The notes: generated by a model from the letters alone, not told the origin. A stretch of DNA of 64,000 bases from an uncultured Methanospirillum sp. (GCF_963668475.1 NZ_OY764544.1:1798001-1862000), one strand, 5' to 3'; positions 42,720 through 51,722 are shown, counted from the first letter of the stretch. Numbers and translations are program-made.

Positions 42720-43513
42720 TGAAGCGACAGGAAATCAAGCGTTCGAGCAGCGATCTGATCCGGAACCTGGTACATCATACCATGCCCTCCTCCGGGCACT
42801 TCGACACATGTGGCATCGTTCAGATGAGAGGCGATCGTCTCTCCATCTTCAACCGGAGTAATACAATCTTCTTCTCCGGTCAGAAGAAGCACGGGTTTGC
42901 TGATGCCTGCAAGGGCTTCATCAGAGATCTCCCAGGCACCTATCGCATCCAGTTGCCGGAGAATTGCAGGTATATTTACAGGATGAGCAGAAGGAGGAAA
43001 CACATCTGACAGGTCAGGATGCTCGTTCAGAAATTCCGGAGGAAACCGTGCACGAGGGGGGATGATTCCCGGATTTTCGGGGTCGAACCATGAGGTGATC
43101 CGATTGTACACACTGATACCGGACCGGGATGCACTACAGAGCACGAGTGAACTTACCAAATCCGGATGAGATACGGCAAGTTGCAATCCGATCATTGAAC
43201 CAAGGGAATACCCGAAGATATGGCATGGAGAGGTACCAAGCCTTTTCAAAAGGAGACAGGCGTCGTTAGCCATAACCTGAATCGACACTTCAGCATTCTC
43301 ACCTGATGAATACCCGGTCCCCCGGATATCATAGATGATCACCCGATATTCCTGTGAAAACTGTGAAATCAGCCTTCGATCCCATCCAGACATCGTCCCA
43401 CCCATTGCCATAATCATAAGGAGGGGTTCTCCGGATCCGATGGACCGGTACGCGGTCCTTATTGGTCCGGTCTGAAGGTGATGAACAGGGTAGTCAGTCA
43501 GAGGATCGGTCAT
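42704..43513 (-). CDS. alpha/beta hydrolase
   Basis: This 269-residue alpha/beta hydrolase has nucleophile Ser103 (GYSLGS), acid Asp216 (GEEDCITP) and His244 (GGGHGMMYQ) in the normal order, plus the oxyanion loop near MAMGGTMSGWD. It resembles ester or C-C bond hydrolases; the substrate cannot be fixed. No signal peptide is seen, so it is probably cytoplasmic. The stop codon lies inside the palindromic element at 42681-42719. The neighbour upstream (43630) is an MFS exporter on the same strand, about 116 bases away. Confidence 0.88.
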   Translation of the reverse strand: MTDPLTDYPVHHLQTGPIRTAYRSIGSGEPLLMIMAMGGTMSGWDRRLISQFSQEYRVIIYDIRGTGYSSGENAEVSIQVMANDACLLLKRLGTSPCHIFGYSLGSMIGLQLAVSHPDLVSSLVLCSASRSGISVYNRITSWFDPENPGIIPPRARFPPEFLNEHPDLSDVFPPSAHPVNIPAILRQLDAIGAWEISDEALAGISKPVLLLTGEEDCITPVEDGETIASHLNDATCVEVPGGGHGMMYQVPDQIAARTLDFLSLQKPQR

Positions 43514-43629
43514 GAACTCAGAGGTACCATCGTGCCATCATCTCATATTCCGTGTCTGCCATACATGATTCAGAACACTCCGGTTGTGATTTACTCAGTT
43601 CTGTCTGGCAATTATTCAGAGGTAGCATC

Positions 43630-45126
43630 TCATTCTCCCGTTCTGTCAGACCGTGACACCGGTTGCGGATCAGGGAGATAATCAGGATGTACCTGCGGGT
43701 ACGCGAAGAACGCAATGATCAGGATGAGGATACTCACAAGAAACGCAAATGAAAATGCCCAGTGAAACCCGGCTGCGAGGTTTACAACATCAACGGAGGC
43801 AAGTTTTTCCATATTGATACCACTGGAAAGGGGAAGGTCCGGAATACCCAGCATAAAGATGATATTAAAAATGGGTATACCGATGATCAGGGGAATGAAC
43901 CGTGAGAGACTGATAAAACTTGATATCATCCCCTGATATTTTTTGGACACCGAATGGATGACCATATTTGACGCCGAAGTCCAGATCAGACCTGACCCGA
44001 TACCAATCAAAAGCAGGCAGGCAACCATATACCAGTAATTCATGAAGATCCTGATGTAGTACACCAGGAAGTATCCAAGAATAAGAGGGATACAGGCTAT
44101 GATATTGATGTATCTTCCCCCGATTTTGTTAAATAAATTCCCCGCACAAAAACCTCCGGCCATTAACGCAATGGGAAATGAAGTAAATATAAGGCCTGTC
44201 ACATAGGGAGAGAACTTCATTACAAGTTGCAGATAGAAAGGAATCAGGTATACAAGACCGTTGAAGTCGATGAACATCAGGATTGTCAACGCATTTATCA
44301 GAAAGAAATTTCTCTGCGTAAACAGGCGTAGTTCAAGGAGCGGTTTAGGGCTTCTTAGTTCGCATACCCCAAATAAACAAAGAGAGCAGATGGCAAGAAG
44401 CATCGCCCCGATGATCGCCGGATGCGTCCATCCAAATGTCTGACCCGCTGAAACGGTAAACAACAGAAAGGCAAGTCCGAGAAAGAATAAGACAGCACCG
44501 ACCCAGTCAAACCCGGGTCTCCATTCAACCCCGGCCAGATCAGGAATAACTGCCAGTCCAAGGAGAATGGCACCGATGCCGATTGGGATATTGATGTAAA
44601 AGATCCAGCTCCAGGAGAGATACTGGATGAGTATCCCACCTGCAGTAGGACCAAGAGCCATTCCAAGACCGGCAAACGTGAATATAGTCCCCATTGCCTT
44701 TCCTCTCATCTCCATCGGAAGGAATGCAGCCACCATTGCAGGACCGATTGCTGTTATCATCGAAGCACCGATTCCCTGAATGACCCGTGAGGCGACTAAT
44801 GCCTCAAATGAATCCAAGAAGACAGGGAGATAGCCACAGAAAAAAGAACCCAGGGTGAAGATCGCAAATCCTGATAAAAAAAGCTTTTTGTACCCGATGA
44901 TATCAGATATGCCCCCAAATATCAGAACAAGACCGGCCATTACCAGAACATACACTGTCAGGATAGAACTTGCAGTTCCAGGGAGAATATTGAACAGTTT
45001 TGAGATTGTTGGATTAGCGACACTCACGATGGTTGCATCAAATGCAGCGATAAAATTGGCGAGAGAGATTGAGACAATGAGGAGCGTGAATCTGGTATGA
45101 TGGGAGTGATCCCCCAGCAGATGCAT
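43630..45126 (-). CDS. MFS multidrug efflux protein, DHA2/EmrB-like
   Basis: This 498-residue transporter has about 14 transmembrane helices. Motif A is GGISDIIGYKKLF, and the DHA2 hallmark LGPTAGGILIQYLSWSWIFYINIPIG is complete, with the AFDATIVSVANPTI motif in TM1. These proteins expel drugs or small acids with proton entry. The substrate is unknown. A hydrolase follows on the same strand after 116 bases, so the two may form a small detoxification unit. Confidence 0.9.
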   Translation of the reverse strand: MHLLGDHSHHTRFTLLIVSISLANFIAAFDATIVSVANPTISKLFNILPGTASSILTVYVLVMAGLVLIFGGISDIIGYKKLFLSGFAIFTLGSFFCGYLPVFLDSFEALVASRVIQGIGASMITAIGPAMVAAFLPMEMRGKAMGTIFTFAGLGMALGPTAGGILIQYLSWSWIFYINIPIGIGAILLGLAVIPDLAGVEWRPGFDWVGAVLFFLGLAFLLFTVSAGQTFGWTHPAIIGAMLLAICSLCLFGVCELRSPKPLLELRLFTQRNFFLINALTILMFIDFNGLVYLIPFYLQLVMKFSPYVTGLIFTSFPIALMAGGFCAGNLFNKIGGRYINIIACIPLILGYFLVYYIRIFMNYWYMVACLLLIGIGSGLIWTSASNMVIHSVSKKYQGMISSFISLSRFIPLIIGIPIFNIIFMLGIPDLPLSSGINMEKLASVDVVNLAAGFHWAFSFAFLVSILILIIAFFAYPQVHPDYLPDPQPVSRSDRTGE

Positions 45127-45236
45127 ACTACCTCTTTGCTTTTCGTGAATATGAGCCTGACGAAGTAATTCAGACCATTACCAGGGGTATTGAAATATGA
45201 ATTGGGTCAGGAGTATCCTGACGGTTTAATCATTTA

Positions 45237-46106
45237 TTAGTTATTTATAGCAGAAGTAAACGCTGCCCATGCTCCATCTGCATTACTTGCAGTACTTTGC
45301 AATAAATTTAAGTTGAACTTAATATCACTCATTGAATCCCGTTCTGAAAGTGTGCTTGATGCGGTTGAGTAGAACAATTTCGAACTTCCTAACGCGGTTT
45401 TCAATTTTGTTTTTGCTTCTTCACGGTCTTTTGAGACATTGAACTTCTGCAACCTTGCAATATCCACATCGATATCCTTCTTGTATCCATTTACGAGCGA
45501 TAGTGCCTCATCCCATTTTTGTGCTTTTATCGCTGCACCTAACGTCTTTTGTTCATCCATGTATTTCGTTGCCAGATTCGCAAGTTTCAGATCATCCTGC
45601 CCAACTGACTCTGTATCATTAGATTGAGAGGCGCCTGAATCTTCAATAGTAAATGTTTTATTAATCAGTGATTGCCCGTCAAATTGAACATCAACTTTCC
45701 ACGTCCCTGGAAACCGTGCTGGTGGATTATTTGCGATGTTAATCTCTGCAAACAGAATACATGGAGAGATGGTGTGACCAATCGGATTACTCCCGGTGAT
45801 GGGAACTGATTTGTATAATATGTCACCCGGCCTATACCAGACAAAGGATACATCGTGAGGGCCGGTTACAGAATTCAGATCAATCCAGGCATAGACAGCC
45901 TTGTCTGACGTTGAAAATGTATCTTTTTGCGGACCCGGAACTTTTGTAAACGGATTTACTTGAGAAGTGATAATAAAGTCATCAACGGTTGGCGCTGCAA
46001 AAACCGGGAGAATTATACAGAAAATTGCTAACAGGAGCAATAAAAGAGATGTTGATCGTGAAATTGTCAATATTTGCCCTATTCTTTTAAAGTTTTCTGA
46101 CGGCAT
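45237..46106 (-). CDS. exported protein with N-terminal beta domain and helical C-terminus
   Basis: From the ATG at 46106 this is 289 residues. A signal helix (about 18-38, ending FAAPTVDD) is followed by a beta domain (45-150; FVWYRPGDILYKSVPITG, PGTWKVDVQFDGQSLINKTFTI) like those that precede helper domains in archaeal envelope proteins. After an acidic linker, a helical C-terminal domain (170-289) begins LANLATKYMDEQKTLGAAI. I do not recognise the family. A TTG one codon upstream is possible as start. It is next to the second decayed cyclase tail at 46225. Confidence 0.7.
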   Translation of the reverse strand: MPSENFKRIGQILTISRSTSLLLLLLAIFCIILPVFAAPTVDDFIITSQVNPFTKVPGPQKDTFSTSDKAVYAWIDLNSVTGPHDVSFVWYRPGDILYKSVPITGSNPIGHTISPCILFAEINIANNPPARFPGTWKVDVQFDGQSLINKTFTIEDSGASQSNDTESVGQDDLKLANLATKYMDEQKTLGAAIKAQKWDEALSLVNGYKKDIDVDIARLQKFNVSKDREEAKTKLKTALGSSKLFYSTASSTLSERDSMSDIKFNLNLLQSTASNADGAWAAFTSAINN

Positions 46107-46224
46107 CAATGGGTTTAGGCTGATTAACCCTATAAATGTATTGCGTCATCACCAGAGAGAAACGTGTGAGGAGCGGACTGAACAATTTGACGTGCCAGAT
46201 TCAGTAAAATAAAGGGAGAATCTC

Positions 46225-46440
46225 TTATTCCGGACAGATCACAAACACCCTGGCAGGGAACCCGGAATTGTCACGGGGTTTAGGGAACGAGACCACGACC
46301 AAGGACCCGTACTCCGGGACCTGGTCGAGATTTGTGAGGAGTTCGACCTGGTGCTTGTCCTTTGAGAGGATGTATGTCTCAAGTGGATACTGATCACGGT
46401 TTACAACCAGGCCGGGATCGGTATCTGTCGTTTCATGCCA
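46225..46440 (-). pseudogene. 3' end of a cyclase-family gene, copy B
   Basis: Minus-strand codons from about 46437 to the TAA at 46225-46227 encode 71 residues in clean frame: HETTDTDPGLVVNRDQYPLE, then QVELLTNLDQVPEYGSLVVV and ending FPARVFVICPE. They closely match the C-terminus of the intact cyclase at 50660-51499. Homology stops just upstream of HETT, with no start codon, and the catalytic N-terminal part is missing. It is younger than copy A because its reading frame is intact. Confidence 0.85.
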
Positions 46441-46547
46441 TTTAGCCTTAAATACTCCCCTACATTTTCAAATGAGACAAATCATTACTGATATTCGTAA
46501 CCAAAACTACAGAAAGGTTTAGACATACATACCACCTATGTGATGTC

Positions 46548-47186
46548 ATGGCCCCCGATAAGATCGACACCCGGGTTACAGATCTTATTACTGCTCTCAT
46601 TAATATGGATCGGTTGACATTACGGGAGATACTAAAGCCTGAAGATGGGACCGTAATTAATGAACATACCATCGATACATTAATCGTTCCTGCTCTGGAT
46701 GAGATTGGCCAAAAATGGGAGGATGGAACAGTTGCCATCTCACAGGTATACATGGCCGGAATCCTCATCGAAGAGATGATCTCCAGTGTCATTCCGGATA
46801 TCAGATCAGACGAGAAAAATAAGGAAAAAATTGCAACTGTTGTTCTCGAGGATTACCATATGCTCGGAGAGCGGATCGTAACTGCGTACCTCATAGGTGC
46901 AGGATATGCTCCGTTGCGATACGGACGACGGGATGTGCAGGAGGTATTATCGCTCGTATCTCAGGACAATATCAAATATCTCGCCATATCAACACTCATG
47001 CTCCCTTCAGCATTACGGATCAAGGAAGTAACATCCGGCCTTGCAGGGAAGGGAGTGAAAGTGATAGTCGGAGGAGCACCGTTCAGATTCGATCCTGAAC
47101 TGGGAAAAGAAGTAGGAGCTGACAGGGTCTGTTTTACTGCATCAGACGCTGTAACTGCGATTCGTGAACTTGAGGCGATACCATGA
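46548..47186 (+). CDS. MtaC-like corrinoid protein
   Basis: This 212-residue protein has the methionine-synthase cap (about 1-85; helical, with WEDGTVAISQVYMAG) and a B12-binding Rossmann domain (95-212). The lower-ligand motif D-x-H-x-x-G is present as DYHMLG at 102-107, followed by AGYAPLRYGRRDVQEVL and VKVIVGGAPFRFDPELG. Related proteins (MtaC, MtbC, MtmC) carry the methyl group in methylotrophic pathways. It overlaps the next gene by 4 bases (ATGA). No substrate methyltransferase (MtaB/MttB type) is nearby, so a sensing or non-catabolic role is likely. Confidence 0.9.
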   Translation: MAPDKIDTRVTDLITALINMDRLTLREILKPEDGTVINEHTIDTLIVPALDEIGQKWEDGTVAISQVYMAGILIEEMISSVIPDIRSDEKNKEKIATVVLEDYHMLGERIVTAYLIGAGYAPLRYGRRDVQEVLSLVSQDNIKYLAISTLMLPSALRIKEVTSGLAGKGVKVIVGGAPFRFDPELGKEVGADRVCFTASDAVTAIRELEAIP

Positions 47187-48223
47187 CCATGACCTCCAGG
47201 GAACGGATTCTGACAACACTCAGCCATAAAGAACCAGACCGTGTTCCGCTAATTCTCAATCCCACCATGCATCCTGCACGTGACCTGGGCATTCCCTTTA
47301 AAGAGTACTTCAGATCACCTGAACTCGTTGCCCAGGGCCTGATCACTTCCCGGGAGAAGTTCGGTACCGATGCATACATCGGATTCCATTACACTCCGGT
47401 AGAATACGAAGCATTCGGCGGGGATGTCATCTTCAGAGATGATGGCCCTCCAAACAGTGGAAGACCGGTTATCAATACCGGGGAGATAATTGACAACCTG
47501 CAGGTTCCCCTGATCCATGAAACACCCTGCCTTCAGATGGTACTGGATATGATCCGGATTCTGAAAGCAAAATCACCAGATGATGCACCGATATTTGGTG
47601 TAGCACTCTCTCCACTTTCACTTCCGGTTATGCAGATGGGATTTGAGGATTATATCAAACTCATGTACACCGACGAGATCAGGTTTCAAAAGCTCATAGC
47701 CGTAAACAGCAGCTTTTTTTTGGACTGGGCAGCAGCACAGATAGAGGCTGGTGCTGATGGAATTGTCTATTATGATCCGGTCTCATCTCCTACCATCATT
47801 CCCCTTGAACTATACCGGAAAACAGGTCTGAAAATTGCACAAAACCTTATCCATCAGGTTCCAGGGCCTGTTGTTTCTGCATTTGCATCAGCCCGGGTTC
47901 TTCCCATCCTTGATGATGTTCTCACGACAGGAACAGTCGGAATCGCTGTTTGGGCTGGAGGAAATGAAAATATCAAAGAGATCAAATTAAAAAGCACAGG
48001 AAAAGTTACTATCATCGGAAATCTGAACGGCATAGAAATGCGACACTGGACCCGGGAACAGGCCTTTTCTATTGTGAAAAAGGCCATACAAGGTCTTGCA
48101 AAAGGCGGAGGTTTTATTTTGAGCGACACACATGGTGAAATTCCACTCCAGGTACCTGATGAGGTCCTGTATGCTATCCGGGATGCTGCAAGAGAGTATG
48201 GGGGGTATCCGATTTCTGTCTGA
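47183..48223 (+). CDS. URO-D/MtaA-like methyltransferase without the usual zinc ligands
   Basis: This 346-residue protein is of the uroporphyrinogen-decarboxylase/cobalamin methyltransferase superfamily: MTSRERILTTLSHKEPDRVPL at the start, then YIGFHYTPVEYEAFGGDV and a barrel core with VSSPTIIPLELYRKTG, GKVTIIGNLNG and GGGFILSDTHGEIP. MtaA/MtbA use His-x-Cys and a later Cys to bind zinc. Where the first would be, this sequence has VVSAFASARVLP, and the second site reads ILSDTHGEIP. So the zinc-thiolate chemistry with coenzyme M is doubtful. It is coupled to the corrinoid gene by a 4-base overlap and followed by the kinase 7 bases on. Confidence 0.85.
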   Translation: MTMTSRERILTTLSHKEPDRVPLILNPTMHPARDLGIPFKEYFRSPELVAQGLITSREKFGTDAYIGFHYTPVEYEAFGGDVIFRDDGPPNSGRPVINTGEIIDNLQVPLIHETPCLQMVLDMIRILKAKSPDDAPIFGVALSPLSLPVMQMGFEDYIKLMYTDEIRFQKLIAVNSSFFLDWAAAQIEAGADGIVYYDPVSSPTIIPLELYRKTGLKIAQNLIHQVPGPVVSAFASARVLPILDDVLTTGTVGIAVWAGGNENIKEIKLKSTGKVTIIGNLNGIEMRHWTREQAFSIVKKAIQGLAKGGGFILSDTHGEIPLQVPDEVLYAIRDAAREYGGYPISV

Positions 48224-48230
48224 AGTTGAT

Positions 48231-50441
48231 GTGAGTGATCGTATCCTCTTTATTTGTGAAACCCTTGAAGAGGAGATCACCAGAGTTATTGCCGATATTC
48301 AGGCACAAAACGTCAGGATATGTGTCTTTCCTCATTATTGTACTTCTGGATTTCATCGGTCAGACACCATTAGTTCATTCCTGAAAGAACAGATCCAGCC
48401 AGGTCAGACCGGCCTATTTTTCGGTGATGCAGAGCCCGGAGCACAAGGCCTTTTACCACCCGGGATCTCTCATGCCGGTCCAGACACATGTTCAGAACTC
48501 CTGGCACCAGGAGAATATATTCAATCGCTCATAATTCAGGGAGCATTCATCATCAATTCAGGATGGCTCCGGTCCTGGGAGAAGTATGTCATTAAGATGG
48601 GATTTGATCCCAAAAAACCCACCTCTTACTACTCTTCAAGCCTGAAAGAGATTGTTGTGCTTGATTGCGGGCTGGTATCCATTCCTAAAGAACGAATCTC
48701 ATCACTGGAGACTTTTTCAGGCCTGCCTATCAGAGTAATTCCGGTTGGTCTTTCTCATCTCTCCGGAGTTGTCCGTGCTGAAATCCTTCAGTTGCAGGCA
48801 GAAAATATTAAGGACGAGTGCAAAAAAGAAATCTCTTCAGCACTTGAGACAACCGCCCGTCAGATGGCGGTTTTAACGCTTCTCAGCGATATCTCCCAGG
48901 TCAGTGAAGAGAAAGAAGTTATCTCCCGTATTCTTACGACCTGTCAATTACTGTTTGCCCCACGTTTTGTCGGTTATCTTCCAATTGAGTCAGAAGGCCC
49001 AGAAGAGATGATAATCATGCCACTCGGTTCAGAGGGTGGTATGAAGGAGGAACTGCTCTTATCAGTAATCGGTAAGGACTATCTCTTTTATGAAGATGGA
49101 ACCGGTTTCTGTGTTCCAATTGCGTATCTCAGGGAAACAGTTGGTATTCTTGAGATATCCGGGGTATCAGTTCCTGACCGTATCAGGGAGTACCTCAACC
49201 TGACTCTTTCATTTACCCGCTTCCTTGGTCTTGTAATAAAAAATGCCAGGTCCTGGCATGAATTGAGACAAACCCGGGATGCCCTTGAGAATGCAAATAC
49301 CGAACTACATGATAAGAATGAAGAGTTAGTTGCGATCTCTCAGGAACTCCAGTCCTCAAACCAGGAACTGATTACAAGTCAGAAAGAACTGAGTGAGAGA
49401 GAACAATTTATCAAAACAATTGTGAATTCTGCACGGGTAGGAATTGCTGTAGTAGATCCAGATTTTCGCATCCTGTTCTGGAATCCTGAGATGGAGAGAT
49501 TGTTTGGTATATTATATTCCGATTGTATTAAAAAATCAATTTCTGATGTGATTCCTCATTTCCTTTTAGAGCAGACACATTCACTTCTTATTCAGGGCCT
49601 TTCAGGTCAAACAGTACAGGCACCGGATTATGAACTACCTGAATCGTTATCCGGGAAGAAAACCTGGATGTCAGCGATATTTAACCCGATATTTGACATA
49701 AGTCAGAACATCATCGGGGTCATCATTAATGTCAACGATATCACAATCCGAAAGGAGTCAGAACGTGATCTTGAACGTGCGTATGATGCAATCCATACTG
49801 CTCAGTCAAAACTCGCAATTTTAAGCAGCGTAACAAGGCATGACATTCTCAATCGGATCATGGTCATATCATATTATAGCGAAATACTCACGGAGAACTT
49901 CACTGATGAAGTGATACTGAAGCAATTAAAGAGAATGTCAATTGCCAGCAAGGATATTCAACATCTCATTGAATTTACCAAGGAATACCAGGAACTCGGA
50001 TATACAAAACCAACATGGCAACGAATTGGTAATGTCATGAACAGAAACTCTATTCAGTCTGTCCTGACAGGGATAGACCTTTCATTTCAGGGTGATGAAT
50101 TCGAGATTTACGTAGACCCCATGCTGGAAAAAGTTCTGTATAATCTGGTGGAGAATTCAAAGCGTCATGGAGAGACAGTTACTGCAATTTCCATCAACAC
50201 AGAGCCGGCTGGTGATGACCTTATTGTAACCTATTCAGATAACGGAGTAGGGGTTGCAGAGGAGGAGAAGAAACTTATCTTCAAGCAGGGGCATGGGAAA
50301 AATACCGGGATGGGTCTGTTTCTGATCAGTGAAATCCTGGGGCTGACCAATATCTCGATCAGGGAGTGCGGTGTGCCAGGCGAAGGAGTCAGGTTCGAGA
50401 TGAAGGTTCCCAAGAGTGGATGGCGCAGGATCGCAGAATAA
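48231..50441 (+). CDS. corrinoid-linked sensor histidine kinase (DUF1638-like-GAF-PAS-HK)
   Basis: From the GTG at 48231 this is 736 residues. The N-terminal 190 residues resemble DUF1638 (ILFICETLEEEITRVI near the start, GAFIINSGWLRSWEKY, VVLDCGLVSIP, LPIRVIPVGLSHL), a family found beside corrinoid methyltransferases; Cys at 9, 37, 87 and 146 are candidate ligands. GAF follows (about 215-340), then coiled coil, PAS (393-510) and a kinase core with His537 (TRHDIL) and HATPase (about 640-730; DNGVGV, KNTGMGLFLISE). It has no TM helix, so it is cytoplasmic. An ATG at 48198 would overlap the URO-D gene by 26 bases. The context suggests it senses the corrinoid pair upstream. Confidence 0.85.
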   Translation: MSDRILFICETLEEEITRVIADIQAQNVRICVFPHYCTSGFHRSDTISSFLKEQIQPGQTGLFFGDAEPGAQGLLPPGISHAGPDTCSELLAPGEYIQSLIIQGAFIINSGWLRSWEKYVIKMGFDPKKPTSYYSSSLKEIVVLDCGLVSIPKERISSLETFSGLPIRVIPVGLSHLSGVVRAEILQLQAENIKDECKKEISSALETTARQMAVLTLLSDISQVSEEKEVISRILTTCQLLFAPRFVGYLPIESEGPEEMIIMPLGSEGGMKEELLLSVIGKDYLFYEDGTGFCVPIAYLRETVGILEISGVSVPDRIREYLNLTLSFTRFLGLVIKNARSWHELRQTRDALENANTELHDKNEELVAISQELQSSNQELITSQKELSEREQFIKTIVNSARVGIAVVDPDFRILFWNPEMERLFGILYSDCIKKSISDVIPHFLLEQTHSLLIQGLSGQTVQAPDYELPESLSGKKTWMSAIFNPIFDISQNIIGVIINVNDITIRKESERDLERAYDAIHTAQSKLAILSSVTRHDILNRIMVISYYSEILTENFTDEVILKQLKRMSIASKDIQHLIEFTKEYQELGYTKPTWQRIGNVMNRNSIQSVLTGIDLSFQGDEFEIYVDPMLEKVLYNLVENSKRHGETVTAISINTEPAGDDLIVTYSDNGVGVAEEEKKLIFKQGHGKNTGMGLFLISEILGLTNISIRECGVPGEGVRFEMKVPKSGWRRIAE

Positions 50442-50659
50442 AGATCGCTGATCTGAAAAATGGTTCAGAATGTTCTGATAATGTCAGGATAGTGTTCAAA
50501 TAGAGAAATATTATGAAGGGTTATTGATTTGATAAACCAGTCATTTATTGATTGTAACCCTGATCTCCGATCTGATACTGTGTCTTTTTGTGTATACAAA
50601 GAAATTATAACCCGATTCGGGTATGTATACCCAATTTATTAACCGTTTGTCACATTCTC

Positions 50660-51499
50660 TTATTCCGGACAGATCGCAAACACCCTGGCTGGGAACCCGG
50701 ACCCGTCACGAGGTTTTGGGAACGAGACCACGATTAATGCCCCTGATTCAGGAACCTGGTTGAGATTTGTGAGGAGTTCAACCTGGTATCTGTCCTGTGA
50801 AAGAATATAGGTCTCAAGCGGATACTGATCACGGCTTACCACGAGACCCGGGTCAGTATCTGTCGTTTCATGCCCTGATGCAGTGATGTTGCACTGTTCA
50901 TACAGGTATGTCAGGACCTCCTGGCTCCATCCCGGATAATGGGCCATTCCTTCAGCGTCAAGGTTCTGCATCGCATCCTGATCAGGCCATCGTGTGGACC
51001 AGTCGGTTCTGAGTGCAACAAACGAGCCCTGGGGAATGTGTCCGTACTTCTTCTCCCATGCTCTGATGTCATCCATTGAGACGACATAATCCGGATTCTC
51101 CTTCACCTTCTGGTGGATGTCAATGACAACAAGCGGGAGGATCATCTCCTTTGGGCTGATCTGATCGAGTGTCCGGAGACCTTTAATGAAATGTGCCGGT
51201 GGGTCGACATGGGTTCCCCATTGCCCCACATGAGAGTAATCCTGCATGTAAAAGCCAGATCCTAGCGTTCCATTGCCGGGTTCGTATGAGTACAATGTCT
51301 CCACCGTCTCATCAGGAGCTCCTTTCCAGTGAGGGATTCCAGGCTCAAACGTATGGGTAAGATCTACATAGGTTGAATTCTGCAATGTTTCCCAGACAGC
51401 GGTAAGGTTCTGAGGCTCTGAACCTGCTGATACCGGGCTGCAAACCAGCATCCCGGCAGAGATCATGATGATGAGAAGATGAAGTATCCCTGAAGACAT
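50660..51499 (-). CDS. exported cyclase-family hydrolase
   Basis: This 279-residue protein has a signal peptide (1-25) and the cyclase/kynurenine-formamidase fold (PF04199-type): STYVDLTHTFEPGIPHWKG, and the metal motif HVGQWGTHVDPPAHF, with ALRTDWSTRW, GHETTDTDP and the C-terminal FPARVFAICPE. Members hydrolyse formamides or cyclic amides with a metal. Location outside the membrane is inferred from the signal peptide. Two decayed copies of its 3' part lie at 39016-39175 and 46225-46440, so this family was duplicated or moved here. It converges on the kinase; the 218 bases between hold GGGTAT/ATACCC at 50619-50632 and no gene. Confidence 0.92.
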   Translation of the reverse strand: MSSGILHLLIIMISAGMLVCSPVSAGSEPQNLTAVWETLQNSTYVDLTHTFEPGIPHWKGAPDETVETLYSYEPGNGTLGSGFYMQDYSHVGQWGTHVDPPAHFIKGLRTLDQISPKEMILPLVVIDIHQKVKENPDYVVSMDDIRAWEKKYGHIPQGSFVALRTDWSTRWPDQDAMQNLDAEGMAHYPGWSQEVLTYLYEQCNITASGHETTDTDPGLVVSRDQYPLETYILSQDRYQVELLTNLNQVPESGALIVVSFPKPRDGSGFPARVFAICPE

Positions 51500-51614
51500 A
51501 CTGATGATGTATCATTGTGGAGCAGATGAATGTGCTGTCCCACTATACAGAACTAGGACGAAGTCAGGGTAAAACCAGAATGATTCCTTTTTACATCAAA
51601 AATCCTTCTCATCG

Positions 51615-51653
51615 GTTCTGCCTGGGGCCCCCGACGGGGCACCGTTGGGGTTT
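51615..51653 (+). repeat. palindromic element, copy 2
   Basis: The element begins GTTCTGCCTGGGGCCC, then CCCCGACGG-GGCA-CCGTTGGGG, then TTTC. It matches copy 1 (42681-42719) in flank and stem but differs at bases that still pair (including a G-T pair), so the hairpin rather than the exact bases appears conserved. It sits in the gap between the divergent cyclase and NudC genes. Confidence 0.5.
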
Positions 51654-51722
51654 CAAGAGAGAAGAGCACCCGGTCATGAAGGTGAGTACTTCAGAGATCA
51701 TCGCATATACATACTGAGTTTC

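Noticed and set aside
43518..43715. Minus-strand frame of 65 codons between hydrolase and MFS genes
   Set aside because: It overlaps the MFS gene's 3' end and has no family signal.
39016..51499. Integrated element with the cyclase tails as attachment sites
   Set aside because: No integrase, transposase or excisionase is visible between the tails, and the shared stretch (160-215 bases) is long for an attachment core. I keep the tails as a finding but do not annotate an element.
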